This document shows, in pieces, positions 25,801 to 38,500 of a stretch of 64,000 bases of DNA. Each line of letters opens with the position of its first letter. Position 1 is the stretch's first letter. Source of the stretch: Acridotheres tristis (Eukaryota; Chordata; Aves; Passeriformes; Sturnidae). Position numbers and translations under genes: made by a program. The notes under the pieces were generated by a model. That model worked only from the letters and a program-made list of their open reading frames with translations, was not told the origin of the DNA and made no database searches. The stretch is taken from assembly GCA_037013685.1 (NCBI GenBank), contig CM072899.1, positions 11,388,479 to 11,452,478 of the forward strand. The letters run 5' to 3'.

Positions 25801-28800
25801 TTTATGCTTTTCAAAGACTGGTAGTAAACAAATTTCTTTTAAAGAAGAAGGAAAAAAAAGCCAGTAGAAATTCTATAAAACCTTCAACCCTGTGTTTACT
25901 GTGATATATTTTTTTTGCATGTGACTTTGAAGTCTTCAGATAAAAGTATTATTATTGTTCTAAACCTAAATCTATTTGGAAAAAATAATTCAGCTTCTTC
26001 TGTTGGAAGAAGAAAATTCCAGACAGCCTTTCTTCAACCTATAATTTTGCATTGGTTTTGACTTCTTTTTTTTCTCTGAAAAATGTTTTATTGAAATATT
26101 TTTGATAAGTTGCAGAAATTTTAATTGGAGTGTAAATGTTAAGCTGCTTCTGTCTCCTAGTTTTACTACAGGTCTGACATTCTCTGCATAGATACTTCCT
26201 ACCTCAACTCACAGGCATTATACTATGCTTTTAAAATGCACACTTTGTCATCTGTAGTGATAGGTGGCACAAGCAGTACCACTTCATTTAGGATACTTGG
26301 CATCTTAATATCCCCTTTTGTGTTTCAAAAAACCCCAAAACACTGAGATTTTAGTAATTTTGAGATGAAAGGATTGTGGTAGGTGTCTGCCTTCTATATC
26401 CTTCCACACATCCAAGGATCTATTCCCTACCTACCAGACATTTGATGTGCATGACTGTTTGGCACTTTTGGCCAGAGGACTAAAATGGAAAGTGCTCCTC
26501 TCCTTTGTGAAAAAAATCACCCAAATCTGGAAGAGGCAAAGCAGAGAGAAAATAAAATTGCAGTGGGGCTTGGCAGAGGTGAGGAGTGGGAGCCAAGGAG
26601 TGTGTTGAGAACTTGTGTTGCTGGGAAATGCTGCAAGGTGCTTGAGCAGCCTGATTTGTCTTCCGGGGCAGGACACAGAGAACCAGGAGTTATGACTTGA
26701 TTGAGGTTTGGGCAGCATCTCTCACAACATTCTCGTGTGGCAGCCGGGGAGGGATGGGAGGGATTCAGGGAGATTGGTGTGAATTAAAGTTGCCTGAAAT
26801 TGTTAAGCCTATTGGAAGCTTTGCTGTGGATGAGGAAGATTGCTATAAAATTATAATAATTCTAAAAAATTGCCCTTTTCCTCTTAAAAAGTGGGACATT
26901 GTTTTGGTTTTTTTTCTTGAGAATTTGGATTGTGACAAATGATGCAGTTGAGTTTATCTGCAGTGAGGTGTAATACCGTGTTTTATCACAAGGGTGACAA
27001 GATTACTGGAGTTTACCAAATAAATACTCCAGTAAGATAGCCTGCATGTAATACAGTGGGAACTTGATGGTTTACAGTAAATAATGAATTATGGGCAGTT
27101 CAATCATGAGAAGAAAATAGAGGACTGTTTTGGTTTTTTTTATTCAGTGATATTTGTCCAGCCTGTACATGAGATTTGGGTTTATATATTTAAAGGCTAG
27201 AGGAGACTGCTTAAGCACAGAAGGTCACTTAAGTTTACCTGCAAAATCTTAATCTTTTGATTTGGGACTGTCTGCATGAATATAGCATACATGTAATACA
27301 GATGAAAATTACAGTACTGAAGTGGAGTAGTATGAATAAGGTCATTGACCTGCTTCTTTATTTACTGGGTGCATAGTCATATTTTAGATGCTGGGAAAGG
27401 AAATAAGCCAAATTGATTTTAATATCCCCTTTTGTATTGCTTTATTCCAGTGTTGCAGCGCAGGCTCTTCAGGCTCTGGTGTTATTTTATCCAGAAGGAG
27501 GAATATATTTAATAAAATCTGATAGCACGTGTGTGCTGTTACATAAGCACTACAGTGGTCATATGGTGAATGCCCTTATAAAACTCACTTAAAAAAAATT
27601 AAGTTAAAAGAATCATTCAATATGAAATAACTTTTTTTTTTCCAGATGCTATATTCCTTTCTCACATGGAGGTGAGGCCGTGCAGAAATTATAGATTCTA
27701 GAAATAGTCAAGGTCTTTCAGCAAATTGCTGCTAAGCCACATAATCTTGCTGGAACCCCCAAACTTGGAATTATTTCTGACTCTTTGAGGTCTCTACTCT
27801 TTGTAGCTCATCCTAGCTGCTCTTGTGATGTTGACTCAGAAGAGAAGGCTCTCCACAACCTGAGCAGTGGGCAGAGTTTGCATAGTGTGACTTGCTGTTC
27901 AGTGATGTGTTATTGACAGCTCTTGTATTATTGACACCTCCTGTTTTATCTTCATTTTATGCTGTTTTGAAATCCTGGGTAAAATTTTGGAACTAACTAG
28001 TTACTACATGAACCACAAAGGCATCTCAGAGCATCTAGAAAATACTTGGTACATTATTTCTTAAAATAAAATAATTTTTTTAAAATTTCAATGGAGGATG
28101 TGATACTTTATTTCTGATGGCTCATTGTTGCTCTCTTGTGCCTTCACAGCCTGTATGTCCTTTCAATGCTTTTGAGCAGGAGTGGTTTGCCAGCTTTACT
28201 GAATACATGGCTCCTTGCTCATCTATGGAATTTGGCTTTGCTATCCCTAATAAAGAAAAGAATTCTACGTTCTTTGTTTAGAAGAGAATTTATAAAAAGA
28301 TCTGCTTACATGTAGGGGATAGTTTTGTCTGTATTGGAGCTTTGGATCATTTCAGTTGATGTGCTTAAACACAGGCTGACTAAAAACTAAAAATTTTCAG
28401 CCTTTTGGTAGCCTTTCAGACAAGAGGCCAGTGTCTCCTGACCACCAGGAGAGGATACTGGAAGAGAGAAGATGAGATGCCCTATTCTTTATTTGAATTT
28501 GTAGCAGATCAATAGGGAGGAGGGAAGTTCTTGCTTTCAAAAGCAGCAGCTGTGGGATGCATATTGGCCATGCAGTTGGGAGTTTGCTATTCTCCTTCTG
28601 CTTATAAAGATGCACTTGTGGATGATACTGAGGTGGTGTTTGATGTATTTGGTGTTTTGCTACAATGTACGGCCACCTTATACTTCTCTAGAGTGTTTTT
28701 TTTTCTCGCTAGGGTACTGAATTCAGGCAGGCTTGCACTTGGTGTATTTTCAATCCTTAGGGCTGAAATGGTGCTTTAATTTCAGTTCCTTTATTGATAT

Positions 28801-31800
28801 AAGTTTAAAGATGAAGTTCTTAGTGACTGGGCTCGAAAGTGTGATTTTTATTTTTAAACTTGTTAGGGTGCTCACTTTGAAGTGGAGTCATATTTTATAA
28901 TGCATATGCATATTCCTTTCATAAATACTGCACTCATAATCAGTATTTTCTCTAACATTATTGAGACTAATTTTAACTTTGCAGTTTCTCATCAGCATTA
29001 CAGGAAAGCGTGGTCGCTGTATCTCATATCAGAAAGATGCACTCACAGCACTGAGAGGCAGCAGGATGGCTAAGGCTTTATCTAAAGAAGTGATGAGCAA
29101 TGGCATATGGCTGATAACTTAATGGAAGTTGGATAAATAAAGGGGAAAAAAAAGGTCTGACATGTCAGTGCAAAAAGTCATTAGTGGACTTTTTCTGTAT
29201 CCTGTTTTCTATTAGTCTGTAGTAAACTGCTTTGAAAATCGTAGTGGATTTTTCCTTTGGTCTTAAAATAACAGGTTCTCCTATATTGGATACATTTGTT
29301 TATCTCAAGGGCCTGAACTGTTGGGATGCTTTTGATTTCTGTTTTGTGTTTTTAAGTCTGCATTTGAATACAAACTTCTTTCTCACTCTTTTTATGGCAT
29401 TTTACATAATGCTTTAAGAACATTAATGTGATTATATGAACTAAAATTTAAAGCAGGAAGCAAATCTCTGCAAATGATGTAAAATTTCAACATGTGGCTC
29501 TTGATTTATAGGTTGACATATAATCAATTCCCCTGTGCTAAAAAAAACCAAAATGTGAGTGAATTTCTTAGCAAAGTTTGAGGAAGTTTTGTAATGGTAT
29601 CCAAGTTCTCCATGTTTACCTATGTGGTTCACATGCAGTAAAACCCTCACTGTCAAGTTGCACTCAATATTGTTCACTTTGTGTCTGAAGACCTAATTTT
29701 CCCACTTTGAAGTGATTGCTAAAATAGGCCTTACTTAATTTTCATGGACTATAGAAGTTGTTTTCCAGATCCCATTTTAGTTCTCAAAATGCTGTGCTTG
29801 AAATAAATGCAAAGAAATGCCAAAGATATTTGTCATAGCTGGTCTCAGTTACAAATTCCTGTTGCTCAGGACAGTGCTCTGAAGTATTTTACCTCATTCT
29901 GGTGCTAGAGGGGTGGACTGAGTGATCCAGCCCCAACTCCCTACTTGAAAAATCCATTGCTGTTAAGCTAAAGAAAATATGTGGAAGCTTAGAACTCTGT
30001 TATAGCTTGTAGGGATCCCTTACATAGGGAAACGAGATATGCATAAGAGAAACAAATCTAGTACTGAGGGTCAGTTGCACCCTTTTCAGTGCTTCTGGGT
30101 TTGTATTTTAAAGGCCAGACAAAATAAAGATGAATTTTACTTATGTACTTGAGCCTCTTGAAGAAAAACCCTACATTTGGAGTATTTTAAACCATGAGCA
30201 AATGTCTCTGTCAGTCAGGATCAGAGTGAAATGGAATGAAATACTGTACTGATGTTCATGGTCTGCTCAGAAAACAGGAAATCAGTGATTTAAAGCTACT
30301 CTGGCTCTTGTTATTTGATACAGTGGGTGCAGACCAACTCCCTGATTCACTTCTCTTTTGGTTTCATGTCTGACCTTTTGTAGGAGATGCAACTCCAGCT
30401 CACTTTGGATGATCTCATCTACCCCCCAGTCACACTCTGTGTTCTGGTCAGATTCTAATTCCTACAAACATTCTGCTCTTGGAACAGAGGTTATGGTCAG
30501 TTAAGGTGTGCTGTGTGCTCTTTTGACAGTTCTGGCACTGAGAACAGGAGAGGAAAAAAGGAATGGGCTTGAATGTGTACTTTGTCTGATAGGTTTATGG
30601 AAACTTCAGATACAATAATAGATACTAATTAGAGCCAATATAGATGGGCTGATTAAATCATCTGCAGGGTACTGGATAGATCAGCATGAAGTGGTGATTC
30701 TCAGTAGATTGAGTGATGCAATGGTATTTCCTACTCGTGTGTGAGGACCAGCAGACCTGTCTGATAGCCAGACCCAGCTGAAAGGAAATCAGGTGATTCT
30801 TAGAGCTCTGAGTGAGCAAAGCCAAGATGTGCAGGGCTTCCCTTGTGAGGGAGAGCTGGGAGCAGCACAGATAAACTGCTTTGGCTGGGGGGTGGATCTT
30901 TATGTGATTCTGCAAATTTACAATGTGTTCTCAATTAGGATGATGTTTTCTGAAAGAGAAGAAGCAGGATCCAAACTGTTCTTGAATTGGCATTTGAAAC
31001 TGTGAAGACCATGAGCAAATGTATTAACAGGAATCTCATTCAATACTGTAAAATACTTTTGTGTCCATATTCCACTGCAATGTTTATCTTACACATAGGA
31101 ATTGCAGCAGACTTTTTGTCCTAGGAAGTGATGCTTTATGACTGTGTATTGTTTAATGTAGCTGAACACTGTGGAATGTGGCAGAACACAGCTTATATTC
31201 TGATACAAGCCAGCTCTGTATGCTATGGTTGAGAACTGTAAATCCCAATGAAAAAGCGTTAATCATGTGAAGTGAATATTTCTGAAGTACTTGTTCATTC
31301 TCCTGATCACTGTTCGTGGGCTGGATGTTGGATGTGCCCAATCACTTGAGTTAACTTAAGAGGAGAGAGGAGGCACAACACTGAAGAAGGTTCTGTGGAT
31401 GCCTAATTAAAAGCTAATATGTGTTCTGAGTATATGCACAAAATTGTGTTTTCTAATCACACTTTTTATTCTTAAATGTTATCTAAATTCTGTTAAAGAT
31501 ATTTCAGATTAATATACCTAGACTGTTTCTGTAATACTTTCATTCATTCATTTAGGTGGGTAATTTCTAAAAAATGGAATACTAATAATGAAGTCTTTGT
31601 GGCTTCATTTAAAATAGTAAACTTGACAGATCTCTTGTGCATCTTCTGGTTCAAATTTTGTTTTGAAGAGGGCCAGTGCTGGAATATTGCTTAGTTCCTG
31701 CCAATTTATTGGCCCATCCATGGTTGTAGAAGGGGAAAGATTTACTGCCAGTATTATCACATACGAAGTCACGGAAGTCTTTCAAAATGGTTTGGCCTGG

Positions 31801-33025
31801 TACTTTTCATATGGCAGTTTCATTCTTGTAGTGCTTGTAATGTCTTTGAAACACTTATGGTTAAGAAAGCCTTTATGTGTCTTTTGTTTTATTTTTCTTG
31901 AAGTCCTTAAAGATTTCTTGTATCACCATTGTTGCAACTATAAGATTGATTGAAACTGGAGAAGGAGGGGTAGTGGATGAAAGAAGGAAAGGTTTGATTC
32001 CAACCCTTCTACTTCCAGCCTTTAAAAATACCATCTTGGAAGTCAATAGAAAGCTGGAGGTAAATGCTAAATTGTTTCTCTCCAATTTATGTATATGGTT
32101 AGTGTTGTTGAGGAGGATTAGCTAAGGGGGTAATGAATGTATATTTGAGTACAAAAAAGCTTGAAACTTAAACTACCAAGTATTTACAATGGCTTTTTAA
32201 GTCTGTTTTGACATTAGTTAATATCTTGACAAACTACTTCGGTTCAGGCATTTTTAGTGAGGGCTTTTTCTCTTACATGAACATACCTCATGATCTCCTT
32301 TCCCATAATATTTTGTGGATTCTTCAAGAATTCACAGGCATTGATGTGGCATTTGATTTGAAAAATGCTGTAATAATAACATTATAATCTGTAACAGGGT
32401 GTTTCTTTTGGTTTTGGTTAGCAGCCAGAGGCTCAGGGAACCCAAACAATATTCGTAGTGGTGAAGCTCATGGGTATTGTTATTTGTAAAATTATGATTT
32501 CCAAAAGGGATACAAGATTTTTGTTGTTTTAAAACAGCTTTCTGTATAATGCCTGTGGCCAGTTTTTGCTGACTTATTTGGAGACCTCTTTATATTTTAA
32601 TTACTGAAAGTTTTAATTCAGTCAATAGACTTTTCATCTGCTCTTCTATTTTGATCTAAGTTTCTGCAATTTGTTCCCCTCTGAGTTAGGTGATGTTGGG
32701 AATAGGCATAGACAGATAAACTGGAGCCAAGTGAGATCCCCCATACAGGGCATCAAGCTTTGTAGAAAAGGAGAATGTGAAAAACATCATTTTGTTTCTA
32801 TTTATGCGTTGCAGCTAAGATGCAAGAGAAAAAGCTGATATTTTCAGTGTTAAGAATTACTGAGTAAAAAGTTTTGTGATTAAAATAATTAAGCTCCCTA
32901 GACTGTTCTTCATTGTCCAGCCTAAATGCTGTGCTCTGAAGCTGTGAGACATCTGAGGATGAAGCCCAGCTCTGCTGAGTCCAGTCCTTTGGCTTGGAAT
33001 TCTCTTCTTTGGTGCTTGCATATTT

Positions 33026-33028
<3 letters not shown>

Positions 33029-33059
<31 letters not shown>
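33029..33059. repeat. 31-base poly-T tract (poly-A on the minus strand)
   Basis: This is an uninterrupted run of 31 T, the longest homopolymer in the window. It could be a simple homopolymer expansion or the tail of a retrocopy inserted on the minus strand. The minus-strand sequence leading into the tail (33060-33400 on the + strand) shows no recognisable gene or SINE. Confidence 0.95.
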
Positions 33060-33069
<10 letters not shown>

Positions 33070-34663
33070 GAGTTAGAAGATAAATGAATGGGCTGGGATT
33101 AGAAGATGGGCTATAAGGGACATGGTTGGGGATTTGATTTGAGAATAGTTCCAGCTGAGTATGAAAGTAAAGGCTTGAATGCTGAGAGTTGCACAGTAGC
33201 ATTTGGCATGAACCTTTTTGATGGCTGTAGAACTGATGATAAGTAAAGGGAGATGGAAGAAGAAATTATGCTGAGAGTTGAGATCAGTCCTAGCAATGTT
33301 GTTGTTCTGTGTACATTCACAAGATAATCTATTGCATATCAATAAAAGCATAGTGAAAAAAATAATCTCTGCCATTGAGCGCTCTCATGGAGAGTACAGT
33401 TCTTGGATCTCAATGTTGAGGTTTCAGCCCTTCAAAAATGCTGTGTATAACTTTTTTGTACTAAGGACTCTTGTCCAAGTACATAATATTTATTTAGGAG
33501 ATTTTTTTTTTTTATTGCCAAAGATATAATTTCAGTTTTAAAAGCTATCTAATGTAGGGACTTGAAGCAGAGTGGTTACCTATCCAAGCATTCAGCAACA
33601 AATACAAATAGTACAAATTGTACAAATGCAACTGGTGGCACCATAAACATATTACCAGAAAAAACTTTTGGTTACATGCAACTTGAGGGGATGGGGGTAC
33701 TTACTAAGGGTGATGGTTTGCTGAACTGAAAAAGAAAAAAGCCAAAAATGTATCCTTGTTAAACTAAACTGGTTTAGTCTCAACAAGCTGAGCCAAGACT
33801 GGTCTTTAAAAGCTTATTTCATTCTACTTCTCTCCTTGAAATAAGTAATACAATAGCAAGCTCATTAAGGCCAAAATTTGGTAGCATCTGGGAAATTTTA
33901 GTGTAAGGTGTGATTGGTGTTTCACTTTTCCTTCAATATTCCTGAGATACAAGAGCCCCACATTTTAGTGACAGCAATGCTGGCTATGTGTTCATGAACA
34001 TTCAAATCTTCCTAAGAAAGCTTTGAGGATTTTCTTTTATAGTATATATAGACCAGGAAGGGGTGGGCTATTGTATTGCTGATTATTTTGTAGTGATGGT
34101 TCATGAGAGTTCATTGTGCTTGGTGCTGTGCAAATACATTACAAGTTTTTGGTGGTTTTTTTTGCTCTGCACATTTTACAGTTTATTCAACCATGCCAAA
34201 GAAGTGTGTGAAAGGATTTTCATGGAAGGGGTGGGAAAGGAGGCACATAGGTGCATGAATGGGTATTGCAGTGTTATACTTTTGATGCTGCAGATGCTTG
34301 AGGGAGTATATTTAAGCTATTCCATGGTGTGGGTATATCTGATTATTTGCAGGTAGTATTGTGGGTACTGCAGCACAGATGATGTAAATATTAACATGAT
34401 AATCTTCAGTCTCATGAACAGAAGAAGAATAAGCTAGGGGGCTCAAATATGTGGCAGTTTTAAGTGGTGGAGTTCTCAGACTATTGGCTTTCTACTTTTT
34501 GAGTTGTGGACTCTTCTAGAAGGTCTTAAAAGACAGGAGGGTGTCATATGTGGCTGGTACATCACAGTATAAGCAGATATCATGTGACATAAGCATATAG
34601 TGCTTATGATGTACTCATGTGCAATTAACTGCTTCATTGTTTTTGTTCCCCTTTCATCCATAG

Positions 34664-35305
34664 GTGACAAAGAAGGTCAAGTCCATGCAGATGTTCCATA
34701 CTCCTGTGACTTATGCAATGCAGGGTGACAGAGTAGGTGTCTGTGTGACCCAGTTTGATCCCAAACTGCTGGAACGAGGCCTGATTTGCACCCCAGATTC
34801 ACTTCACACCATCCACGCTGCCATAATTTCCTTGAAGAAAATTCAGTATTTTCGAGGAGCTCTTCAGACTAAGGCCAAGTTCCACATCACAGTCGGTCAT
34901 GAAACAGTTATGGGAAGAGTGATGTTTTTCAGTCCAGCCCCTGCTAACTTCAATGAAGAAATTCAAGAAAATGTTTTTGATTTTGAAAAAGATTATCTTT
35001 ATCAAGAGGAATATTTGTCCAAGGACTCAGTTTCTTCAGAGGAGAACAAAGAAAATGACCAGGCAGGAGAAGTCCAGCTCCCAAAACAACAGTGGGCTTT
35101 GCTGGAGTTTGAAAAACCAGTCACTTGTCCTAAACTGTGCCTTGTGATTGGCTCTAAGCTGGATACAGATATTCATGCCAATACCTGCAGGCTGGCATTC
35201 CATGGGGTGCTGCTCCAAGGCATGGAAGACAAGAACTACACAGAGACTTTCCTTCCAAAGCTGAAAGTGTACAAGCAGAAGCACAAAGAAGGACAAGTGG
35301 AAAGG
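34664..35305 (+). CDS. EEFSEC: EEFSEC exon (probably exon 5): rest of domain II, domain III, start of domain IV
   Basis: This large internal exon is 642 nt (214 codons), phase 0 in and out. Residues 1-35 (VTKKVKSMQMFHTP, then GDRVGVCVTQFDPK) finish the domain II barrel. Domain III covers roughly residues 36-190, including the strand KAKFHITVGHETVMGRVMFF and, after a linker, WALLEFEKPVTCPKLCLVIG and TCRLAFHGVLL. A hydrophilic, acidic linker occupies about residues 95-142 (34946-35089) and is the least conserved part compared with mammals. The end (FLPKLKVYKQKHKEGQVER) begins the eukaryote-specific domain IV, which takes part in SECIS/SBP2-dependent Sec insertion. The acceptor is CATCCATAG|GTG with AG at 34662-34663, and the donor AGG|GTAAGC starts at 35306. 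The first in-frame codon is GTG (Val); no start is implied. Confidence 0.97.
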
Positions 35306-37379
35306 GTAAGCTGTCTCTGTGCTATATATGGGAACTGAAGATATTTGTCCTGTACATATGTTGGTAGGCTGCAGAATTGTCACTGCTATGTTCCAGAGCC
35401 TTACACAGGTTTTTCTAATGTTTGTGTTACCCAGTATAATACATCTGGTCTGCATGGAAACAGCAATCACTGTTTAAAGTGACTGGTTTATTCAGTGCAA
35501 TCCAGTGTTGAGTAATTTGGTGCTGTCTTTTCACTGATCCTTTTGGAGTCTGATCAGTGTGTTCCTCCCAGAGACTGGCTTCGTGCACCTTCCTAAGTGA
35601 CAAAACTTCCAGGTTTCCATCAATTTATTTTACACAGTCTGCAGTACATTGAAAATGTAAAGACAGCAGAAAACAAAGTTAGATTTGGTTAAATAACACA
35701 AAGAAAACAAGTAATTATTTTTTTGTATCTTTACATTTTAATAAATAAGAGCATTTATTTTAGTAGGCAAAAAGAAATTTCTTGCAAGGTGCCTTACAAG
35801 TGATACCATGTTGAAGTTGGAATTAGGTTCATGCCATGGAGAACTTAAGCTGTGCCTAATGTACATTGTTTCTATGTCACACAGGTAATAATCATCATCA
35901 TCTGCTAAGGTACTTGTATTGACCTATCTTAGTGTAGCAGAAAACAGAGATGCTTTCTGGAGGAGTTAGCAGCTACAGTGAAAATTAAAGGGGATTTGTT
36001 TGCACTCTGCCATCAGAACTGGAGAGATGCACTGTCTGTAGTGGTTGGTGTTCCATTGCTGGCCTAGGTTTGGCCTTGGTGATGGTTACCCTTCAGTCAA
36101 CAGTGGAGAATCACTTGTTTATACGTTGCATAGTAGAAATTTTCATGATGAATGGTTTATGTGGAGGAGTACAATGCATAAAAACTTAACTGTTTACCCC
36201 TTAATGAACAGAGTTGATGCAAACTTCAACATTTGTTTACTTGATGAATTGGTATGATAGGTGATCTATTAAATATTCTGTAAAGAACTCATTTTAATAC
36301 TGATTTTCCTAATTCAAAATTTTGTTGTTTGAACAAACTGTTTAGCCTTCTTCTTTTCAAAATTCTGTAAAGCAGAGTTGAGGATTGCATAATATCTCTC
36401 CTTAATTTGCTATAGGAGACTAAACACTTGGCATATGATACCATGTTTGCTATGTATAATGCAGACTCCTTGAATATTGTTTGTTTGCTTTACTAATTTA
36501 ATAGTAGGAAGATCCCTGCTAGGGCGTGATTAGTGAGGTTCTTCAAAATGCCTCACTAAATAAATTGATCAAATAGCTAATTCATATTTCTTCCTTTTTT
36601 TCCTGAGGTTTTTGTTGAATTTTTAGCTCTTTAAAAAAAGAGTGAGTTTCTCCTTTGAATTTTCACTACTGACTTTGGAGGTCTTTTGTTTCAAAGGAAT
36701 GACAGACCTAGGGCATTGTGTTGGTTTTTTGAATGCCAGTTTTGTCACTAGAAAGGGAGGTAGTTAGGAGTGAGATGTCTGTAGCTTTCTGAATTTTTAT
36801 CTTTGTTTATATGACTTACCTGAAACAGCCAAAATTTGCAGTCACTCTTGACAATTTTGGTAGCAGATGTATTGTCTCCTTTGTTAGATGTGTCCAGCTG
36901 CCTTTCTCTCTGCCTGATGGAGGTACTGAATTAGAACCAGGAGTCCAAAGTGTTCTGGGCCCTGAGCTGCAGAGAAGCTCTAGACCAAATTTTTCTGTTA
37001 TTCTTCTGGCCCTCAGGAGCTTTCTGAACTCATGAAACATTTGCATTTATCTTGGCTAAAAATTGGCACACTTGTGCATGGCCCGTGCTGCCAGGACCCA
37101 GTGCTGGCTTACAGTAACAGTGGGAACAGAAGTTTGTGTGAGCCATGGAGACAGATGCTTTTCTGTAACTGAGGTGAACTGATCTCACATTCTTTATTTT
37201 TGTTCTTAAAACATGGCACTAATCTATGGCACTTAAAACCTTGCAGAGTACCAACTGTGTGACTTGTCTGATGGGGTTAACAGTTTGCTGTTAGCCCTGG
37301 TCATACAATTTTAATTGTTTTTATTTAGTGTTATTTTCAAGCTGTTTGCCAGTTTATATATTCTGCTCTTGATTTTGCT

Positions 37380-38500
37380 GTGTAAATAATGGAATAGCAT
37401 TAATCAATTACACATACTTTATTTTCTGGCCCAAACAATAACCAATGAACATGCTCTATTTAATATTTGACCAATAGAGTAATTTATTAGGCTATATCAG
37501 TGAACTGTTTTATCTTACTGTGCCTTTTAAAAAGTAGATCAGGGAAGTTTATTATTTTATCCTGCCTTTGTACCACAGTGTGCCCTATATATGTGCCTTG
37601 ATCACTGTGTGTATGGATACTGATTGGCCCTGTAAAGGGACAATTGCCATTAAATGCTTTCTGCAGCTTTGTTTGTACCCAGATTCTGCCTGCTGTGGTA
37701 CTTGGAGCTGGCATTTCCCCTGATGCATGCTGAAGGGATGATGGAGCAAAACTGTAGGCAGGGCTCATGGTGTAAAGTCCCAGGAGCACTCGGGGACTTG
37801 GAAGAGTTGGTGGGAAGAGGACTGTGCCAGGTATAAAGGGCTGCTGGGGAAGTACTTACAGCGAGCTAGCTGCTGGTTAAGTCTGTGCTTTGCAGAGCAC
37901 AGCAGCAGGAACAATTGGGTGGTACAGAGACTTATTTTAGTACACAAAGTCACCAGCTAATAGAAAATTTGAATCAGCTGGTCCCACCCTGCTGCTGATG
38001 GATGGCTGGAGATTAGGATTGCTGAATTTAGGGTGTCTGTTCTTGGCACTAATACAGGAAAATTTCTTTCTCTGTTGAGCAAGGAAGCTCCCCCCTCCTC
38101 ACCTTCCCTGGGGAGGCATAAAATAATAATAATTAAAAAATACATGTTACCTTCACAAGAAGTGAACTTTTCCTTCAGAGAATACTGCTGGGGAAAATTA
38201 GCTTCATAGCTTCCTGAAAGGCTGGGGTGTGTAATGCCTGCCTTTCCCATAGAAACACGCTGCCATAGCTGGGCTGCAGTGCAATTCAATAGTGCCCATT
38301 TGTAAAACAGTGCTGCTAATCTGATGTGGGGTCTCCCAAGCCCCCCTGCTTGCAGCTGGAATTAAAATAAATTCCCTGCAGTTTAACTACCAGTTTACCC
38401 AGGAGAAATCAGGCATTTATGGTTTGGCTTTTTGTTCCTATTCTGATTACTTTGAGAGCGCTGATGGAATAGTAAGAACTGTAAATTCATTAAGTTTCAG
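37380..38500. promoter_or_regulatory. Candidate regulatory stretch in intron 5
   Basis: This non-repetitive segment carries two CCAAT boxes 29 bases apart (37442-37446 and 37471-37475) within homeodomain-like AT cores. A TATAAA core lies at 37833-37838, and complex sequence with scattered CpG follows at 38290-38500. The TATA core is too far from the CCAAT pair to make a classical promoter with it. An enhancer is possible, and no transcript is evident from sequence. Confidence 0.2.

Larger units (their letters stand above)
6823..34663 (+). other. EEFSEC: EEFSEC intron 4 (27.8 kb)
   Basis: This is the largest intron in the window. It runs from a GTGAGT donor to the acceptor TTCATCCATAG at 34653-34663. 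No coding exon, RNA gene or clear transposable element is recognisable. It contains a candidate recursive splice site at 9761/9762, an NFI-like near-palindrome at 20769-20790, and a T-box-like palindrome at 23207-23230. Two stretches look like conserved non-coding DNA, about 14850-15240 and 24720-25800. There is also a 31-base T run at 33029-33059. The open frames here, up to 142 codons, resemble no family and fall in no conserved frame, so I read them as chance. Confidence 0.85.

Noticed and set aside
29895..29945. GGGTGGACTGAGTGATCCAG, similar to the CR1 3' UTR phrase that ends in a GATGATC-type motif
   Set aside because: No CR1 coding remnant precedes it and no terminal ATTCTATGA-type unit follows, so the match is too short to call.
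32798..33202. 134-codon minus-strand frame containing a poly-lysine run
   Set aside because: The lysine run is simply the 31-base poly-T read on the other strand, and the rest has no resemblance to a protein family.
35036..35470. 144-codon minus-strand frame overlapping EEFSEC exon 5
   Set aside because: It is an antisense shadow of a conserved coding exon, and the sense frame explains the conservation.
37825..37860. TATAAAGG as a promoter TATA box
   Set aside because: There is no properly spaced upstream elements, no downstream open transcript or exon. TATAAA is common in AT-rich introns.
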